A stretch of DNA of 64,000 bases, taken from Avena insularis. Its lineage: Eukaryota > Streptophyta > Magnoliopsida > Poales > Poaceae. Below the pieces are notes generated by a model. The model did no database searches. It was not told the DNA's origin and saw only the letters and a program-made list of their open reading frames with translations. Shown here piece after piece: positions 10,401-26,200 of this stretch (the stretch's first letter is position 1; each line of letters begins with the position of its first letter). The stretch is taken from assembly GCA_023614405.1 (NCBI GenBank), contig CM042688.1, forward strand, positions 73,332,253-73,396,252, given 5' to 3'. A program made the translations under genes and the position numbers.

Positions 10401-13400
10401 CTCTTCACATACCACCTATGGATCCAGTAGTGTCATTGCATGTGTGTTCTTTTTAGTAACAACAACTAGTGTCATTGCATGTGTGTTCTCTTCAGAGACC
10501 ACACATGGATCCACTAGTGTCATTGCATGTGTGTTCTTTTTACTAACAACAACCAGAGTCATTGAAATGTGTGCTCTCTTCAGAGAACACATGGATCCAC
10601 CAGTGTCATTGCATGTGTGTTCTTTTCACTAACAACAACTAGAGTCATTGCATGTGTGTTCTTTTCACATACCACATATGGATCCACCAGTGTCATTGCA
10701 TGTGTGCTCTTTTCACAATCCACCCATGGATCCACCAGTGTCATTGCATGTGTGTTCTTTTTAGTAACAACAACCAGAGTCATTCTACATATGTGTTCTT
10801 TTCACATACCACCTATGGATCCACCAGTATCATTGCATTTGTGTTCTTTTCACTAACAACAACCAGAGTCATTGCATGTGTGTTCTTTTCACATACCACA
10901 TATGGATCCACAATGTCATTGAAATGTGTGTTCTCTACAGAGACCACACATGGATCCACCAGTGTCATTGCATGTGTGTTCTTTTTAGTAACAACAACCA
11001 GAGTCATTGAAATATGTGTTGTTTTCACATACCACCTATGGATCCACCAGTGTCATTGCATGTGTGTTCTTTTCACTAACAACAACCAGAGTCATTGCAT
11101 GTGTGTTCTTTTCACATACCACATCTGGATCCACCAGTGTCATTGCATGTGTGCTCTTTTCACAATCCACACATGGATACACCGGTGTCATTGCATGTGT
11201 GTTCTTTTTAGTAACAAAAACCAGAGTCATTTTACAGGTGTGTTCTTCTCACAAACCCCCTGTGGATCCACTAGTGTCATTGCATGTGTGCTCTTTTCAC
11301 AATCCACCTATGGATCCACCAGTGTCATTGCATGTGTGTTCATTTTAGTAACAACAACCTTAGTCATTGAAATGTGTGCTCTTTTCACATACCACCTATG
11401 GATCCACCAGTGTCATTGCATGTGTGTTCTTTTTACTAACAATAACCAGAGTCATTTCATGGATGTTCTTCTCACATACCACCTATGGATCCACCAGTGT
11501 CATTGCATGTGTGTTCTCTTGACAATTCACACATGGATCCACCAGTGTCATTGCGTGTGTGTTCTTTTTAGTAACAACAACTAGCGTCATTGAAATGTGT
11601 GTTCTTCTCACATACCACATATGGATCCACCAGTGTCATTGAAATGTGTGTTCTCTACAGAGACCACACATGGATTCACCGGTGTCATTGCATGTATTTT
11701 CTTTTCACTAACAACAACTAGAGTCATTGCATGTGTGCTCTTTTCACCAACAAACACTGGAGCCTTTGCATGTGTGTTCTTTTTACTAACAACAACCAGA
11801 GTCATTTCATGGCTATTCTTCTCACATACCACCTATGGATCCACCAGTCTCACTGCATGTGTGTTCTCTTCACAATCCACACATGGATCCACCAATGTCA
11901 TTGCATGTGTGTTCTTTTTAGTAACAACAACTAGATTCATTGAAATGTGTGTTCTTCTCACATACCACCTATGGATCCACCAGTGTCATTGCATGTGTGT
12001 TCATTTCATAATCCACCTATGGATCCACCAGTGTCATTGCATGTGTGTTCTTTTTAGTAACAACAACAAGAGTCATTTTGCATGTGTTTTTTTTCACATA
12101 CCACCTATGGATCCACCAGTGTCATTGCATGTGTGTTCTTTTCACTAACAACAACCAGAGTCGTTGCATGTGCGTTCTTTTCACATACCACATATGGATC
12201 CACCAGTGGCATTGAAATGTGTGTTCTCTGACCACACATGGATCCACCAGTGTCATTGCATGTGTGTTCTTTTAGTAACAACATCCAGTCATTTTGCATG
12301 TGTGTTCTTTTCACATACCACATATGGATCCACCAGTGTCATTGAAATGTGTGTTCTCTCAGAGACCACATGGATCCACCTGATGTCATTGAATGTGTGT
12401 TCTTTTTAGTAACAACAACAAGACTCATTGAAATGTGTGTTCTTCACATACCACCTATGGATCCACCCAAGTGTTATTGCATGTGTGTTCTTTTTAGTAA
12501 CAACAACTAGTGTCATTGCATGTGTGTTCTCTTCAGAGACCACACATGGATCCATTAGTATCATTGCATGTGTGTTCTTTTTACTAACAACAAGCAGAGT
12601 CATTGAAATGTGTGCTCTCTTTAGAGACCACACATGGATCCTGATGTCATTGCATGTGTGTTCTTTTCACTAACAACAACCAGAGTCATTGCATGTGTGT
12701 TCTTTTCACATACCACATATGGATCCACCAGTGTCATTGCATGTGTGCTCTTTTCACAATCCACCCATGGATCCACCAGTGTCATTGCATGTGTGTTCTT
12801 TTTAGTAACAACAACCAGAGTCATTTTGCATGTGTGTTCTTTTCACATACCACCTTTGGATCCACCAGTATCATTGCATGTGTGTTCTTTTCACTAACAA
12901 CAACCAGAGTCATTGCATGTGTGTTCTTTTCACATACCACATATGGATCCACCAATGTCATTGAAATGTGTGTTCTGTACAGAGACCCCACATGGATCCA
13001 CCAGTGTCATTGCATGTGTGTTCTTTTTAGTAACAACAACCAGAGTCATTGAAATGTGTGTTCTTTTCACATACCACCTATGGATCCACCAGTGTCATTG
13101 CATGTGTGTTCTTTTCACTAACAACAACCAGAGTTATTGCATGTGTGTTCTTTTCACATACCACCTATGGATCCACCAGTGTCATTGACTGTGTGCTCTT
13201 TTCACAATCCACCCATGGATCCACTAGTGTCATTGCATGTGTGTTCTTTTTAGTAACAACAACCAGTCATTTATATGTGTATTCTTTTCACATACCACAT
13301 ATGGATCCACAGTGTCATTGCATGTGTGTTCTTTTAGTAACAACAACGAGTCATTGAAATGTGTGTTCTTCACATACCACCTATGGATCCAGTAGTGTCA

Positions 13401-16365
13401 TGCATGTGTGTTCTTTTTAGTAACAACAACTAGTGTCATTGCATGTGTGTTTCTCTTCAGAGACCACACATGGATCCACTAGTGTCATTGCATGTGTGTT
13501 CTTATCACTACAACAAACCAAGTCATTAGAATGTGTGCTCTCTTCAGAGAAACACATGGATCCACCAGTGTCATTGCATGTGTGTTCTTTTCACTAACAA
13601 CAACTAGAGTCATTGCATGTGTGTTCTTTTCACATACCACATATGGATCCACCAGTGTCATTGCATGTGTGCTCTTTTCACAATCCACCCATGGATCCAC
13701 GAGTGTCATTGCATGTGTGTTCTTTTTAGTAACAACAACCAGAGTCATTCTACATGTGTGTTCTTTTCACATACCACCTATGGATCCACCAGTATCATTG
13801 CATTTGTGTTCTTTTCTAACAACAACCAGTCATTGCATGTGTGTTCTTTTCACATACCACATATGGATCCACAATGTCATTGAAATGTGTGTTCTCTACA
13901 GAGACCACACATGGATCCACCAGTGTCATTGCATGTGTGTTCTTTTTAGTAACAACAACCAGAGTCATTGAAATATGTGTTGTTTTCACATACCACCTAT
14001 GGATCCACCAGTGTCATTGCATGTGTGTTCTTTTCACTAACAACCAGAGTCATTGCATGTGTGTTCTTTTCACATACCACATCTGGATCCACCAGTGTCA
14101 TTGCATGTGTGCTCTTTTCACAATCCACACATGGATACACCGGTGTCATTGCATGTGTGTTCTTTTTAGTAACAACAACCAGAGTCATTTTACAGGTGTG
14201 TTCTTCTCACAAACCACCTGTGGATCCACTAGTGTCATTGCATGTGTGCTCTTTTCACAATCCACCTATGGATCCACCAGTGTCATTGCATGTGTGTTCA
14301 TTTTAGTAACAACAACCATAGTCATTGAAATGTGTGCTCTTTTCACATACCACCTATGGATCCACCAGTGTCATTGCATGTGTGTTATTTTTACTAACAA
14401 TAACCAGAGTCATTTCATGGATGTTCTTCTCACATACCACCTATGGATCCACCAGTGTCATTGCATGTGTGTTCTCTTGACAATTCACACATGGATCCAC
14501 CAGTGTCATTGCGTGTGTGTTCTTTTTAGTAACAACAACTAGCGTCATTGAAATGTGTGTTCTTCTCACATACCACATATGGATCCACCAGTGTCATTAA
14601 AATGTGTGTTCTCTATAGAGACCACACATGGATTCACCGGTGTCATTGCATGTATTTTCTTTTCACTAACAACAACTAGAGTCATTGCATGTGTGCTCTT
14701 TTCACCAACAAACACTGGAGTCTTTGCATGTGTGTTCTTTTTACTAACAACAACCAGAGTCATTTCATGGCTATTCTTCTCACATACCACCTATGGATCC
14801 ACCTGGGTCTCACTTTGCATGTGTGTTCTCTTCACAATCCACACATGGATCCACCACTGTCATTGCATGTGTGTTCTTTTTAGTAACAACAACTAGATTC
14901 ATTGAAATGTGTGTTCTTCTCACATACCACCTATGGATCCACCAGTGTCATTGCATGTGTGTTCATTTCATAATCCACCTATGGATCCACCAGTGTCATT
15001 GCATGTGTGTTCTTTTTAGTAACAACAACAAGAGTCATTTTGCATGTGTGTTTTTTCACATACCACCTATGGATCCACCAGTGTCATTGCATGTGTGTTC
15101 TTTTAACTAACAACAACCAGAGTCGTTGCATGTGGCTTCAGTTCACATACCACACATGGATCCACCAGTGGCATTGAAATGTGTGTTCTCTCACACCACA
15201 CATGGATCCACCAGTGTCATTGCATGTGTGATCTTTTAGTAACAACAACCAGTCATTTTGCATGTGTGTTCTTTTCACATACCACATATGGATCCACCAG
15301 TGTCATTGAAATGTGTGTTCTCTACAGAGACCACACATGGATCCACCAGTGTCATTGAATGTGTGTTCTTTTTAGTAACAACAACAAGACTCATTGAAAT
15401 GTGTGTTCTCTTCACATACCACCTATGGATCCACCAGTGTTATTGCATGTGTGTTCTTTTTAGTAACAACAACTAGTGTCATTGCATGTGTGTTCTCTTC
15501 AGAGACCACACATGGATCCATTAGTATCATTGCATGTGTGTTCTTTTTACTAACAACAAGCAGAGTCATTGAAATGTGTGCTCTCTTTAGAGACCACACA
15601 TGGATCCACCAGTGTCATTGCATGTGTGTTCTTTTCACTAACAACAACCAGAGTCATTGCATGTGTGTTCTTTTCACATACCACATATGGATCCACCAGT
15701 GTCATTGCATGTGTGCTCTTTTCAAAATCCACCCATGGATCCACCAGTGTCATTGCATGTGTGTTCTTTTTAGTAACAACAACCAGAGTCATTTTGCATG
15801 TGTGTTCTTTTCACAAACCACCTTTGGATCCACCAGTATCATTGCATGTGTGTTATTTTCACGAACAACAACCAGAGTCATTGCATGTGTGTTCTTTTCA
15901 CATACCACATATGGATCCACCAATGTCATTGAAATGTGTTTTCTCTTTATAGACCACACATGTATCCACCAGTGTCATTGCATGTGTGTTCTTTTTAGTA
16001 ACAACAACCAGAGTCATTGAAATGTGTGTTCTTTTCACATACCACCTATGGATCCACCAGTGTCATTGCATGTGTGTTCTTTTCACTAACAACAACCAGA
16101 GTTATTGCATGTGTGTTCTTTTCACATACCACCTATGGATCCACCAGTGTCATTGACTGTGTGCTCTTTTCACAATCCACCCATGGATCCACTAGTGTCA
16201 TTGCATGTGTGTTCTTTTGAGTAACAACAACCAGAGTCATTTTGCATGTGTGTTCTTTTCACATACCACATATGGATCCACCAGTGTCATTGCATGTGTG
16301 TTCTTTTTAGTAACAACAACCAGAGTCATTGAAATGTGTGTTCTCTTCACATACCACCTAAGGAT
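7441..16365 (+). repeat. Three tandem higher-order repeats of about 2.97 kb
   Basis: The junction variant TCCAGTAGTG occurs at 7441, 10423, 13388 and 16365, spacings 2,982, 2,965 and 2,977 bp. A second marker, the short monomer CCAACAAACACTGG, occurs at 8761, 11747 and 14705, spacings 2,986 and 2,958. Order of long and short monomers and private variants (GTCGTTGCATGTGCG, TTTCATGGCTATTC, TTGACAATTCAC) repeat in each copy. The second copy carries many small deletions at 12.2-13.6 kb, which account for its shorter length. Confidence 0.9.
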
Positions 16366-19300
16366 CCAGTAGTGTCATTGCATGTGTATTCTTTTTAGTA
16401 ACAACAACTAGTGTCATTGCATGTGTGTTCTCTTCAGAGACCACACATGGATCCACTAGTGTCATTGCATGTGTGTTCTTTTTACTAACAACAACCAGAG
16501 TCATTGAAATGTGTGCTCTCTTCAGAGAACACATGGATCCACCAGTGTCATTGCATGTGTGTTCTTTTCACTAACAACAACTAGAGTCATTGCATGTGTG
16601 TTCTTTTCACATACCACATATGGATCCACCAGTGTCATTGCATGTGTGCTCTTTTCACAATCCACCCATGGATCCACCAGTGTCATTGCATGTGTGTTCT
16701 TTTTAGTAACAACAACCAGAGTCATTCTACATGTGTGTTCTTTTCACATACCACCTATGGATCCACCAGTATCATTGCATTTGTGTTCTTTTCAGTAACA
16801 ACAACCAGAGTCATTGCATGTGTGTTCTTTTCACATACCACATATGGATCCACAATGTCATTGAAATGTGTGTTCTCTACAGAGACCACACATGGATCCA
16901 CCAGTGTCATTGCATGTGTGTTCTTTTTAGTAACAACAACCAGAGTCATTTTACAGGTGTGTTCTTCTCACAAACCACCTGTGGATCCACTAGTGTCATT
17001 GCATGTGTGATCTTTTCACAATCCACCTATGGATCCACCAGTGTCATTGCATGTGTGTTCATTTTAGTAACAACAACCATAGTCATTGAAATGTGTGCTC
17101 TTTTCACATACCACCTATGGATCCACCAGTGTCATTGCATGTGTGTTATTTTTACTAACAATAACCAGAGTCATTTCATGGATGTTCTTCTCACATACCA
17201 CCTATGGATCCACCAGTGTCATTGCATGTGTGTTCTCTTGACAATTCACACATGGATCCACCAGTGTCATTGCATGTGTGTTCTTTTTAGTAACAACAAC
17301 TAGCGTCATTGAAATGTGTGTTCTTCTCACATACCACATATGGATCCACCAGTGTCATTGAAATGTGTGTTCTCTATAGAGACCACACATGGATTCACCG
17401 GTGTCATTGCATGTATTTTCTTTTCACTAACAACAACTAGAGTCATTGCATGTGTGCTCTTTTCACCAACAAACACTGGAGTCTTTGCATGTGTGTTCTT
17501 TTTACTAACAACAACCAGAGTCATTTCATGGCTATTCTTCTCACATACCACCTATGGATCCACCAGTCTCACTGCATGTGTGTTCTCTTCACAATCCACA
17601 CATGGATCCACCAATGTCATTGCATGTGTGTTCTTTTTAGTAACAACAACTAGATTCATTGAAATGTGTGTTCTTCTCACATACCACCTATGGATCCACC
17701 AGTGTCATTGCATGTGTGTTCATTTCATAATCCACCTATGGATCCACTAGTGTCATTGCATGTGTGTTCTTTTTAGTAACAACAACAAGAGTCATTTTGC
17801 ATGTGTTTTTTTTCACATACCACCTATGGATCCACTAGTGTCATTGCATGTGTGTTCTTTTCACTAACAACAACCAGAGTCGTTGCATGTGCGTTCTTTT
17901 CACATACCACATATGGATCCACCAGTGGCATTGAAATGTGTGTTCTCTACAGCGACCACACATGGATCCACCAGTGTCATTGCATGTGTGTTATTTTTAG
18001 TAACAACATCCAGAGTCATTTTGCATGTGTGTTCTTTTCACATACCACATATGGATCCACCAGTGTCATTGAAATGTGTGTTCTCTCTGAGACCACACAT
18101 GGATCCACCAGTGTCATTGAATGTGTGTTCTTTTTAGTAACAACAACAAGACTCATTGAAATGTGTGTTCTCTTCACATACCACCTATGGATCCACCAGT
18201 GTTATTGCATGTGTGTTCTTTTTAGTAACAACAACTAGTGTCATTGCATGTGTGTTATCTTCAAAGACCACACATGGATCCATTAGTATCATTGCATGTG
18301 TGTTCTTTTTACTAACAACAAGCAGAGTCATTGAAATGTGTGCTCTCTTTAGAGACCACACATGGATCCACCAGTGTCATTGCATGTGTGTTCTTTTCAC
18401 TAACAACAACCAGAGTCATTTCATGTGTGTTCTTTTCACATACCACATATGGATCCACCAGTGTCATTGCATGTGTGCTCTTTTCACAATCCACCCATGG
18501 ATCCACCAGTGTCATTGCATGTGTGTTCTTTTTAGTAACAACAACCAGAGTCATTTTGCATGTGTGTTCTTTTCACATACCACCTTTGGATCCACCAGTA
18601 TCATTGCATGTGTGTTCTTTTCACTAACAACAACCAGAGTCATTGCATGTGTGTTCTTTTCACATACCACATATGGATCCACCAATGTCATTGAAATGTG
18701 TGTTCTGTACAGAGACCACACATGGATCCACCATTGTTATTGCATGTGTGTTCTTTTTAGTAACAACAACCAGAGTCATTCAAATGTGTGTTCTTTTCAC
18801 ATACCACCTATGGATCCACCAGTGTCATTGCATGTGTGTTCTTTTCACTAACAACAACCAGAGTCATTGCATGTGTGTTCTTTTCATATACCACCTATGG
18901 ATCCACCAGTCTAATTGCATGTGTGCTCTTTTCACAATCCACCCATGGATCCACCAGTGTCATTGCATGTGTGTTCTTTTTAGTAACAACAACCATAGTC
19001 ATTTTGCATGTGTGTTCTTTTAACATACCACCTATGGATCCACCAGTATCATTGCATGTGTGTTCTTTTCGATAACAACAACCAGAGTCATTGCATGTGT
19101 GTTCTTTTCACATACCACATATGGATCCACCAATGTCATTGAAATGTGTGTTCTCTACAGAGACCACACATGGATCCACCAGTGTCATTGCATGTGTGTT
19201 CTTTTTAGTAACAACAACCAGAGTCATTAAAATGTGTGTTCATTTCACATACCACATATGGATCCACCAGTGTCATTGAAATGTGTGTTCTCTACAGAGA

Positions 19301-22300
19301 CCACACATGGATTCACTGGTGTCATTGCATGTATGTTCTTTTCACTAACAACAACTAGAGTCATTGCATGTGTGCTCTTTTCACCAACAAACACTGGAGT
19401 CTTTGCATGTGTGTTCTTTTTACTAACAACAACCAGAGTCATTTCATGGCTATTATTCTCACATACCACCTATGGATCCACCAGTGTCATTGCATGTGTG
19501 TTCTCTTCACAATCCACACATGGATCCACCAATGTCATTGCATGTGTGTTCTTTTTAGTAACAACAACTAGATTCATTGAAATGTGTGTTCTTCTCACAT
19601 ACCACCTATGGATAAACCAGTGTCATTGCATGTGTGTTCATTTCATAATCCACCTATGGATCCACCAGTGTCATTGCATGTGTGTTCTTTTTAGTAACAA
19701 CAACAAGAGTCACTTTGCATGTGTTTTTTTTCACATACCACCTATGGATCCACCAGTGTCATTGCATGTGTGTTCATTTCACTAACAACAACCAGAGTCA
19801 TTGCATGTGCGTTCTTTTCACATACCACATATGGATCCACCAGTGGCATTGAAATGTGTGTTCTCTACAGAGACCACACATGGATCCACCAGTGTCATTG
19901 CACGTGTGTTCTTTTTAGTAACAACAACCAGAGTCATTTTGCATGTGTGTTCTTTTCACATACCACATATGGATCCACCAGTGTCAGTGAAATGTGTGTT
20001 CTCTACAGAGACCACACATGGATCCACCAGTGTCATTGCATGTGTGTTCTTTTTAGTAACAACAACAAGAGTCATTGAAATGCTTGTTCTCTTCACATAC
20101 CACATATGGATCCACCAGTGTCATTGCATGTGTGTTCTTTTTAGTAACAACAACTAGTGTCATTGCATGTGTGTTCTCTTCAGAGACCACACACGGATCC
20201 ATTGGTATCATTGCATGTGTGTTCTTTTTACTAACAACAACCAGAGTCATTGAAATGTGTGCTCTCTTTAGAAACCACACATGGATCCACCAGTGTCATT
20301 GCATGTGTGTTCTTTTCACTAACAACAACCAGAGTCATTGCATGTGTGTTCTTTTCACATACCACATATGGATCCACCAATGTCAATTAAATGTGTGTTC
20401 CCTACAGAGACCACACATGGATCCACCAGTGTCATTGCATGTGTGTTATTTTTAGTAACAACAACCAGAGTCATTGAAATATGTGTTCTTTTCACATACC
20501 ACGTATGGATCCACCAGTGTCATTGCATGTGTGTTCTTTTCACTAACAACAACCAGAGTCATTGCATGTGTGTTCTTTTCACATACCACATCTGGATCCA
20601 CCAGTGTCATTGCATGTGTGCTCTTTTCACAATCCACACATGGATCCACCGGTGTCATTGCATGTGTGTTCTTTTTAGTAACAACAACCAGAGTCATTTT
20701 GCAGGTGTGTTCTTCTCACAAACCACCTGTGGATCCACTAGTGTCATTGCATGTGTGCTCTTTTCACAATCCACCTATGGATCCACCAGTGTCATTGCAT
20801 GTGTGTTCTTTTTAGTAACAACAACCAGAGTCATTGAAATGTGTGCTCTTTTCACATACCACCTATGGATCCACCAGTGTCATTGCATGTGTGTTCTTTT
20901 TACTAACAATAACCAGAGTCATTTCATGGATGTTCTTCTCACATACCACCTACGGATCCACCAGTGTCATTGCATGTGTGTTCTCTTGACAATCCACACA
21001 TGGATCCACCAGTGTCATTGCATGTGTGCTCTTTTCACAATCCGCCCATGGATCCACCAGTGTCATTGCATGTGTGTTCTTAGTAATAACAACTAGCGTC
21101 ATTGAAATGTGTGTTCTTCTCACATACCAGCTATGGATCCACATGTGTCATTGCATGTGTGTTCATTTCATAATCCACATATGGATCCACCAGTGTCATT
21201 GCATGTATCTTCTTTTCACTAAAAACAACCAGAGTCATTGCATGTGTGTTCTTTTCACATACCACATATGGATCCACCAGTGTCATTGCATGTGTGCTCT
21301 TTTCACAATCCACCCATGGATCCACCAGTGTCATTGCATGTGTGTTCTTTTTAGTAACAACAACCAGAGTCATTTTGCATGTGTGTTCTTTTCACATACC
21401 ACCTTTGGATCCACCAGTATTATTGCATGTGTGTTCTTTTCACTAACAACAACCAGAGTCATTGCATGTGTGTTCTTTTCACATACCACATATGGATCCA
21501 CCAGTGTCATTGAAATGTGTGTTCTCTACAGAGACCACACATGGATTCACCGGTGTCACTGCATGTATGTTCTTTTCACTAACAACAACTAGAGTCATTG
21601 CATGTGTGCTCTTTTCACCAACAAACACTGGAGTCTTTGCATGTGTGTTCTTTTTACTAACAACAACCAGAGTCATTTCATGGCTATTCTTCTCACATAC
21701 CACCTATGGATCCACCAGTCTCACTGCATGTGTGTTCTCTTCACAATCCACACATGGATCCACCAATGTCATTGCATGTGTGTTCTTTTTAGTAACAACA
21801 ACTAGATTCATTGAAATGTGTGTTCTTCTCACATACCACCTATGGATCCACCAGTGTCATTGCATGTGTGTTCATTTCATAATCCACCTATGGATCCACC
21901 AGTGTCATAGTATGTGTGTTCTTTTTAGTAACAACAACAAGAGTCATTTTGCATGTGTTTTTTTTCACATACCACCTATGGATCCACCAGTGTCATTGCA
22001 TGTGTGTTCTTTTCACTAACAACAACCAGAGTCGTTGCATGTGCGTTCTTTTCACATACCACATATGGATCCACCAGTGGCATTGAAATGTGTGTTCTCT
22101 ACAGCGACCACACATGGATCCACCAGTGTCATTGCATGTGTGTTCTTTTTAGTAACAACATCCAGAGTCATTTTGCATGTGTGTTCTTTTCACATACCAC
22201 ATATGGATCCACCAGTGTCATTGAAATGTGTGTTCTCTACAGAGACCACACATGGATCCACCAGTGTCATTGAATGTGTGTTCTTTTTAGTAACAACAAC

Positions 22301-23230
22301 AAGACTCATTGAAATGTGTGTTCTCTTCACATACCACCTATGGATCCACCAGTGTTATTGCATGTGTGTTCTTTTTAGTAACAACAACTAGTATCATTGC
22401 ATGTGTGTTCTTTTTACTAACAACAAGCAGGGTCATTGAAATGTGTGCTCTCTTTAGAGACCACACATGGATCCACCAGTGTCATTGCATGTGTGTTCTT
22501 TTCACTAACAACAACCAGAGTCATTGCATGTGTGTTCTTTTCACATACCACATATGGATCCACCAGTGTCATTGCATGTGTGCTCTTTTCACAATCCACC
22601 CATGGATCCACCAGTGTCATTGCATGTGTGTTCTTTTTAGTAACAACAACCAGCGTCATTTTGCATGTGTGTTCTTTTCACATACCACCTTTGGATCCAC
22701 CAGTATCATTGCATGTGTGTTCTTTTCACTAACAACAACCAGAGTCATTGCATGTGTGTTCTTTTCACATACCACATATGGATCCACCAATGTCATTGAA
22801 ATGTGTGTTTCAGACAGAGACCACACATGGATCCACCGTGTCATTGCATGTGTGTTCTTTTAATAACAACAACCAGTGTCATTGAAATGTGTGTTCTTTT
22901 CACATACCACCTATGGATCCACCAGTGTCATTGCATGTGTGTTCTTTTTACTAACAACAACCAGAGTCATTGCATGTGTGTTCTTTTCACATACCACCTA
23001 TGGATCCACCAGTGTCATTGACTGTGTGCTCTTTTCACAATCCACCCATGGATCCACTAGTGTCATTGCATGTGTGTTCTTTTGAGTAACAACAACCAGA
23101 GTCATTTTGCATGTGTGTTCTTTTCACATACCACATATGGATCCACCAGTGTCATTGCATGTGTGTTCTTTTTAGTAACAACAACCAGAGTCATTGAAAT
23201 GTGTGTTCTCTTCACATACCACCTATGGAT
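16365..23230 (+). repeat. Rearranged interval between two regular repeat domains
   Basis: The marker TCCAGTAGTG is absent between 16365 and 23230. This interval instead holds three CCAACAAACACTGG units (17466, 19384, 21618) at unequal spacings of 1,918 and 2,234 bp. A block of about 0.2 kb present near 13.96-14.19 kb is missing at about 16.95 kb: the CAGAGTCATT at about 16940 passes directly into TTTACAGGTGTGTTC, shortening that copy to 2,761 bp. The segment from 18.64 kb belongs to a block repeated at 43.3 kb. Units CAGCTATGG followed by ATCCACATGTG near 21127 recur at about 48112 and 55866. Confidence 0.8.
18643..20650 (+). repeat. First copy of a roughly 2-kb block repeated 24,638 bp away
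   Basis: Features at 18643, 19234, 19368, 19719, 19801, 20075, 20338 and 20474 reappear at positions exactly 24,638 higher, so about 2 kb has no net insertion or deletion. Shared rare variants include GGCTATTATTCTCAC (19449 and 44087), GGATAAACCAGTG (near 19611 and 44249) and ACACGGATCCATTGG (near 20191 and 44829). This ties two distant parts of the array more closely than either is tied to its neighbours. Confidence 0.85.
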
Positions 23231-26200
23231 CCAGTAGTGTCATTGCATGTGTGTTCTTTTTAGTAACAACAACTAGTGTCATTGCATGTGTGTTCTCTTC
23301 AGAGACCACACATGGATCCACTAGTGTCATTGCATGTGTGTTCTTTTTACTAACAACAACCATAGTCATTGAAATGTGTGCTCTCTTGAGAACACATGGA
23401 TCCTGATGTCATTGCATGTGTGTTCTTTTCACTAACAACAACTAGAGTCATTGCATGTGTGTTCTTTTCACATACCACATATGGATCCACCAGTGTCATT
23501 GCATGTGTGCTCTTTTCACAATCCACCCATGGATCCACCAGTGTCATTGCATGTGTGTTCTTTTTAGTAACAACAACCAGAGTCATTCTGTATGTGTGTT
23601 CTTTTCACATACCACCTATGGATCCACCAGTATCATTCCATTTGTGTTCTTTTCACTAACAACAACCAGAGTCATTGCATGTGTGTTCTTTTCACATACC
23701 ACATATGGATCCACCAGTGTCATTGAAATGTGTGTTCTCTCTGAGACACACATGGATCCACCAATGTCATTGAATGTTTGTTCTTTTTAGTAACAACAAC
23801 AAGACTCATTGAAATGTGTGTTCTCTTCACATACCACCTATGGATCCACCAGTGTTATTGCATGTGTGTTCTTTTCAGTAACAACAACTAGTGTCATTGC
23901 ATGTGTGTTCTCTTCAGAGACCACACATGGATCCATTAGTATCATTGCATGTGTGTTCTTTTTACTAACAACAAGCAGAGTCATTGAAATGTGTGCTCTC
24001 TTTAGAGACCACACATGGATCCACCAGTGTCATTGCATGTGTGTTCTTTTCACTAACCCCAACCAGAGTCAGTGCATGTGTGTTCTTTTCACATACGACA
24101 TATGCATCCACCAGTGACAGTGCATGTGTGCTCTTTTCACAATCCACCCATGGATCCACCAGTGTCATTGCATGTGTGTTCTTTTAAGTAACAACAACAG
24201 TCATATTGCATGTGTGTTCTTTTCACATACCACCTTTGGATCCACCAGTATCATTGCATGTGTTCTTTTCACTAACAACAACAGAGTCATTGCATGTGTG
24301 TTCTTTTCACATACCACATATGGATCCACCAATGTCATTGAAATGTGTGTTCTCAGAGACCACATGGATCCACCTGTCATTGCATGTGTGTTCTTTTTAG
24401 TAACAACAAGCAGTCATTGAAATGTGTGTTCTTTTCACATACCACCTATGGATCCACCAGTGTCATTGCGTGTGTGTTCTTTTCACTAACAACAACCAGA
24501 GTCATTGCATGTGTGTTCTTTTCACATACCACCTATGGATCCACCAGTGTCATTGACAGTGTGCTCTTTTCACAATCCACCTATGGATCCACTAGTGTCA
24601 TTGCATGTGTGTTCTTTTGAGTAACAACAACCAGAGTCATTTTGCATGTGTGTTCTTTTCACATACCACATATGGATCCACCAGTGTCATTGCATGTGTG
24701 TTCCTTTTAGTAACAACAACCAGAGTCATTGAAATGTGTGTTCTCTTCACATACCACCTATGGATCCAGTAGTGTCATTGCATGTGTATTCTTTTTAGTA
24801 ACAACAACTAGTGTCATTGCATGTGTGTTCTCTTTAGAGACCACACATGGATCCACTAGTGTCATTGCATGTGTGTTCTTTTTACTAACAACAACCAGAG
24901 TCATTGAAATGTGTGCTCTCTTCACACTCCACACATGGATCCACCTGTGTCATTGCATGTGTGTTCTTTTCACTAACAACAACTAGAGTCATTGCATGTG
25001 TGTTCTTTTCACATACCACATATGGATCCACCAGTGTTATTGCATGTGTGCTCTTTCCACAAACCACCCATGGATCCACAGTGTCATTGCATGTGTGTTC
25101 TTTTAGTAACAACAACGAGTCATTACATGTGTGTTCTTTTCACATACCACCTATGGATCCACCAGTATCATTCCATTTGTGTTCTTTTTACTAACAACAA
25201 CCAGTCATTGCATGTGTGGTCTTTTCACATACCACATATGGATCCACAATGTCATTGAAATGTGTGTTCTCTACAGAGACCACACATGGATCCACCAGTG
25301 TCATTGCATGTGTGTTCTTTTTAGTAACAACAACCAGAGTCATTGAAATATGTGTTCTTTTCACATACCACCTATGGATCCACCAGTGTCATTGCATGTG
25401 TGTTCTTTTCACTAACAACAACCAGAGTCATTGTATGTGTGTTCTTTTCACATACCACATCTGGATCCACCAGTGTCATTGCATGTGTGCTCTTTTCACA
25501 ATCCACACATGGATACACCGGTGTCATTGCATGTGTGTTCTTTTTAGTAACAACAACCAGAGTCATTTTACTGGTGTGTTCTTCTCACAAACCACCTGTG
25601 GATCCACTAGTGTCATTGCATGTGTGCTCTTTTCACAATCCACCTATGGATCCACCAGTGTCATTGCATGTGTGTTCTTTTAGTAACAACCATAGTCATT
25701 GAAATGTGTGCTCTTTTCACATACCACCTATGGATCCACCAGTGTCATTGCATGTGTGTTCTTTTTACAATAACAGAGTCATTTCATGGATGTTCTTCTC
25801 ACATACCACCTATGGATCCACCAGTGTCATTGCATGTGTGTTCTATTGACAATTCACACATGGATCCACCAGTGTCATTGCATGTGTGTTCTTTTTAGTA
25901 ACAACAACTAGCGTCATTGAAATGTGTGTTCTTCTCACATACCACATATGGATCCACCAGTGTCATTGAAATGTGTGTTCTCTACAGAGACCACACATGG
26001 ATTCATCGGTGTCATTGCATGTATTTTCTTTTCACTAACAACAACTAGAGTCATTGCATGTGTGCTCTTTTCACCAAAAAACACTGGAGTCTTTGCATGT
26101 GTGTTCTTTTTACTAACAACAACCAGAGTCATTTCATGGCTATTCTTCTCACATACCACCTATGGATCCACCAGTCTCACTGCATGTGTGTTCTCTTCAC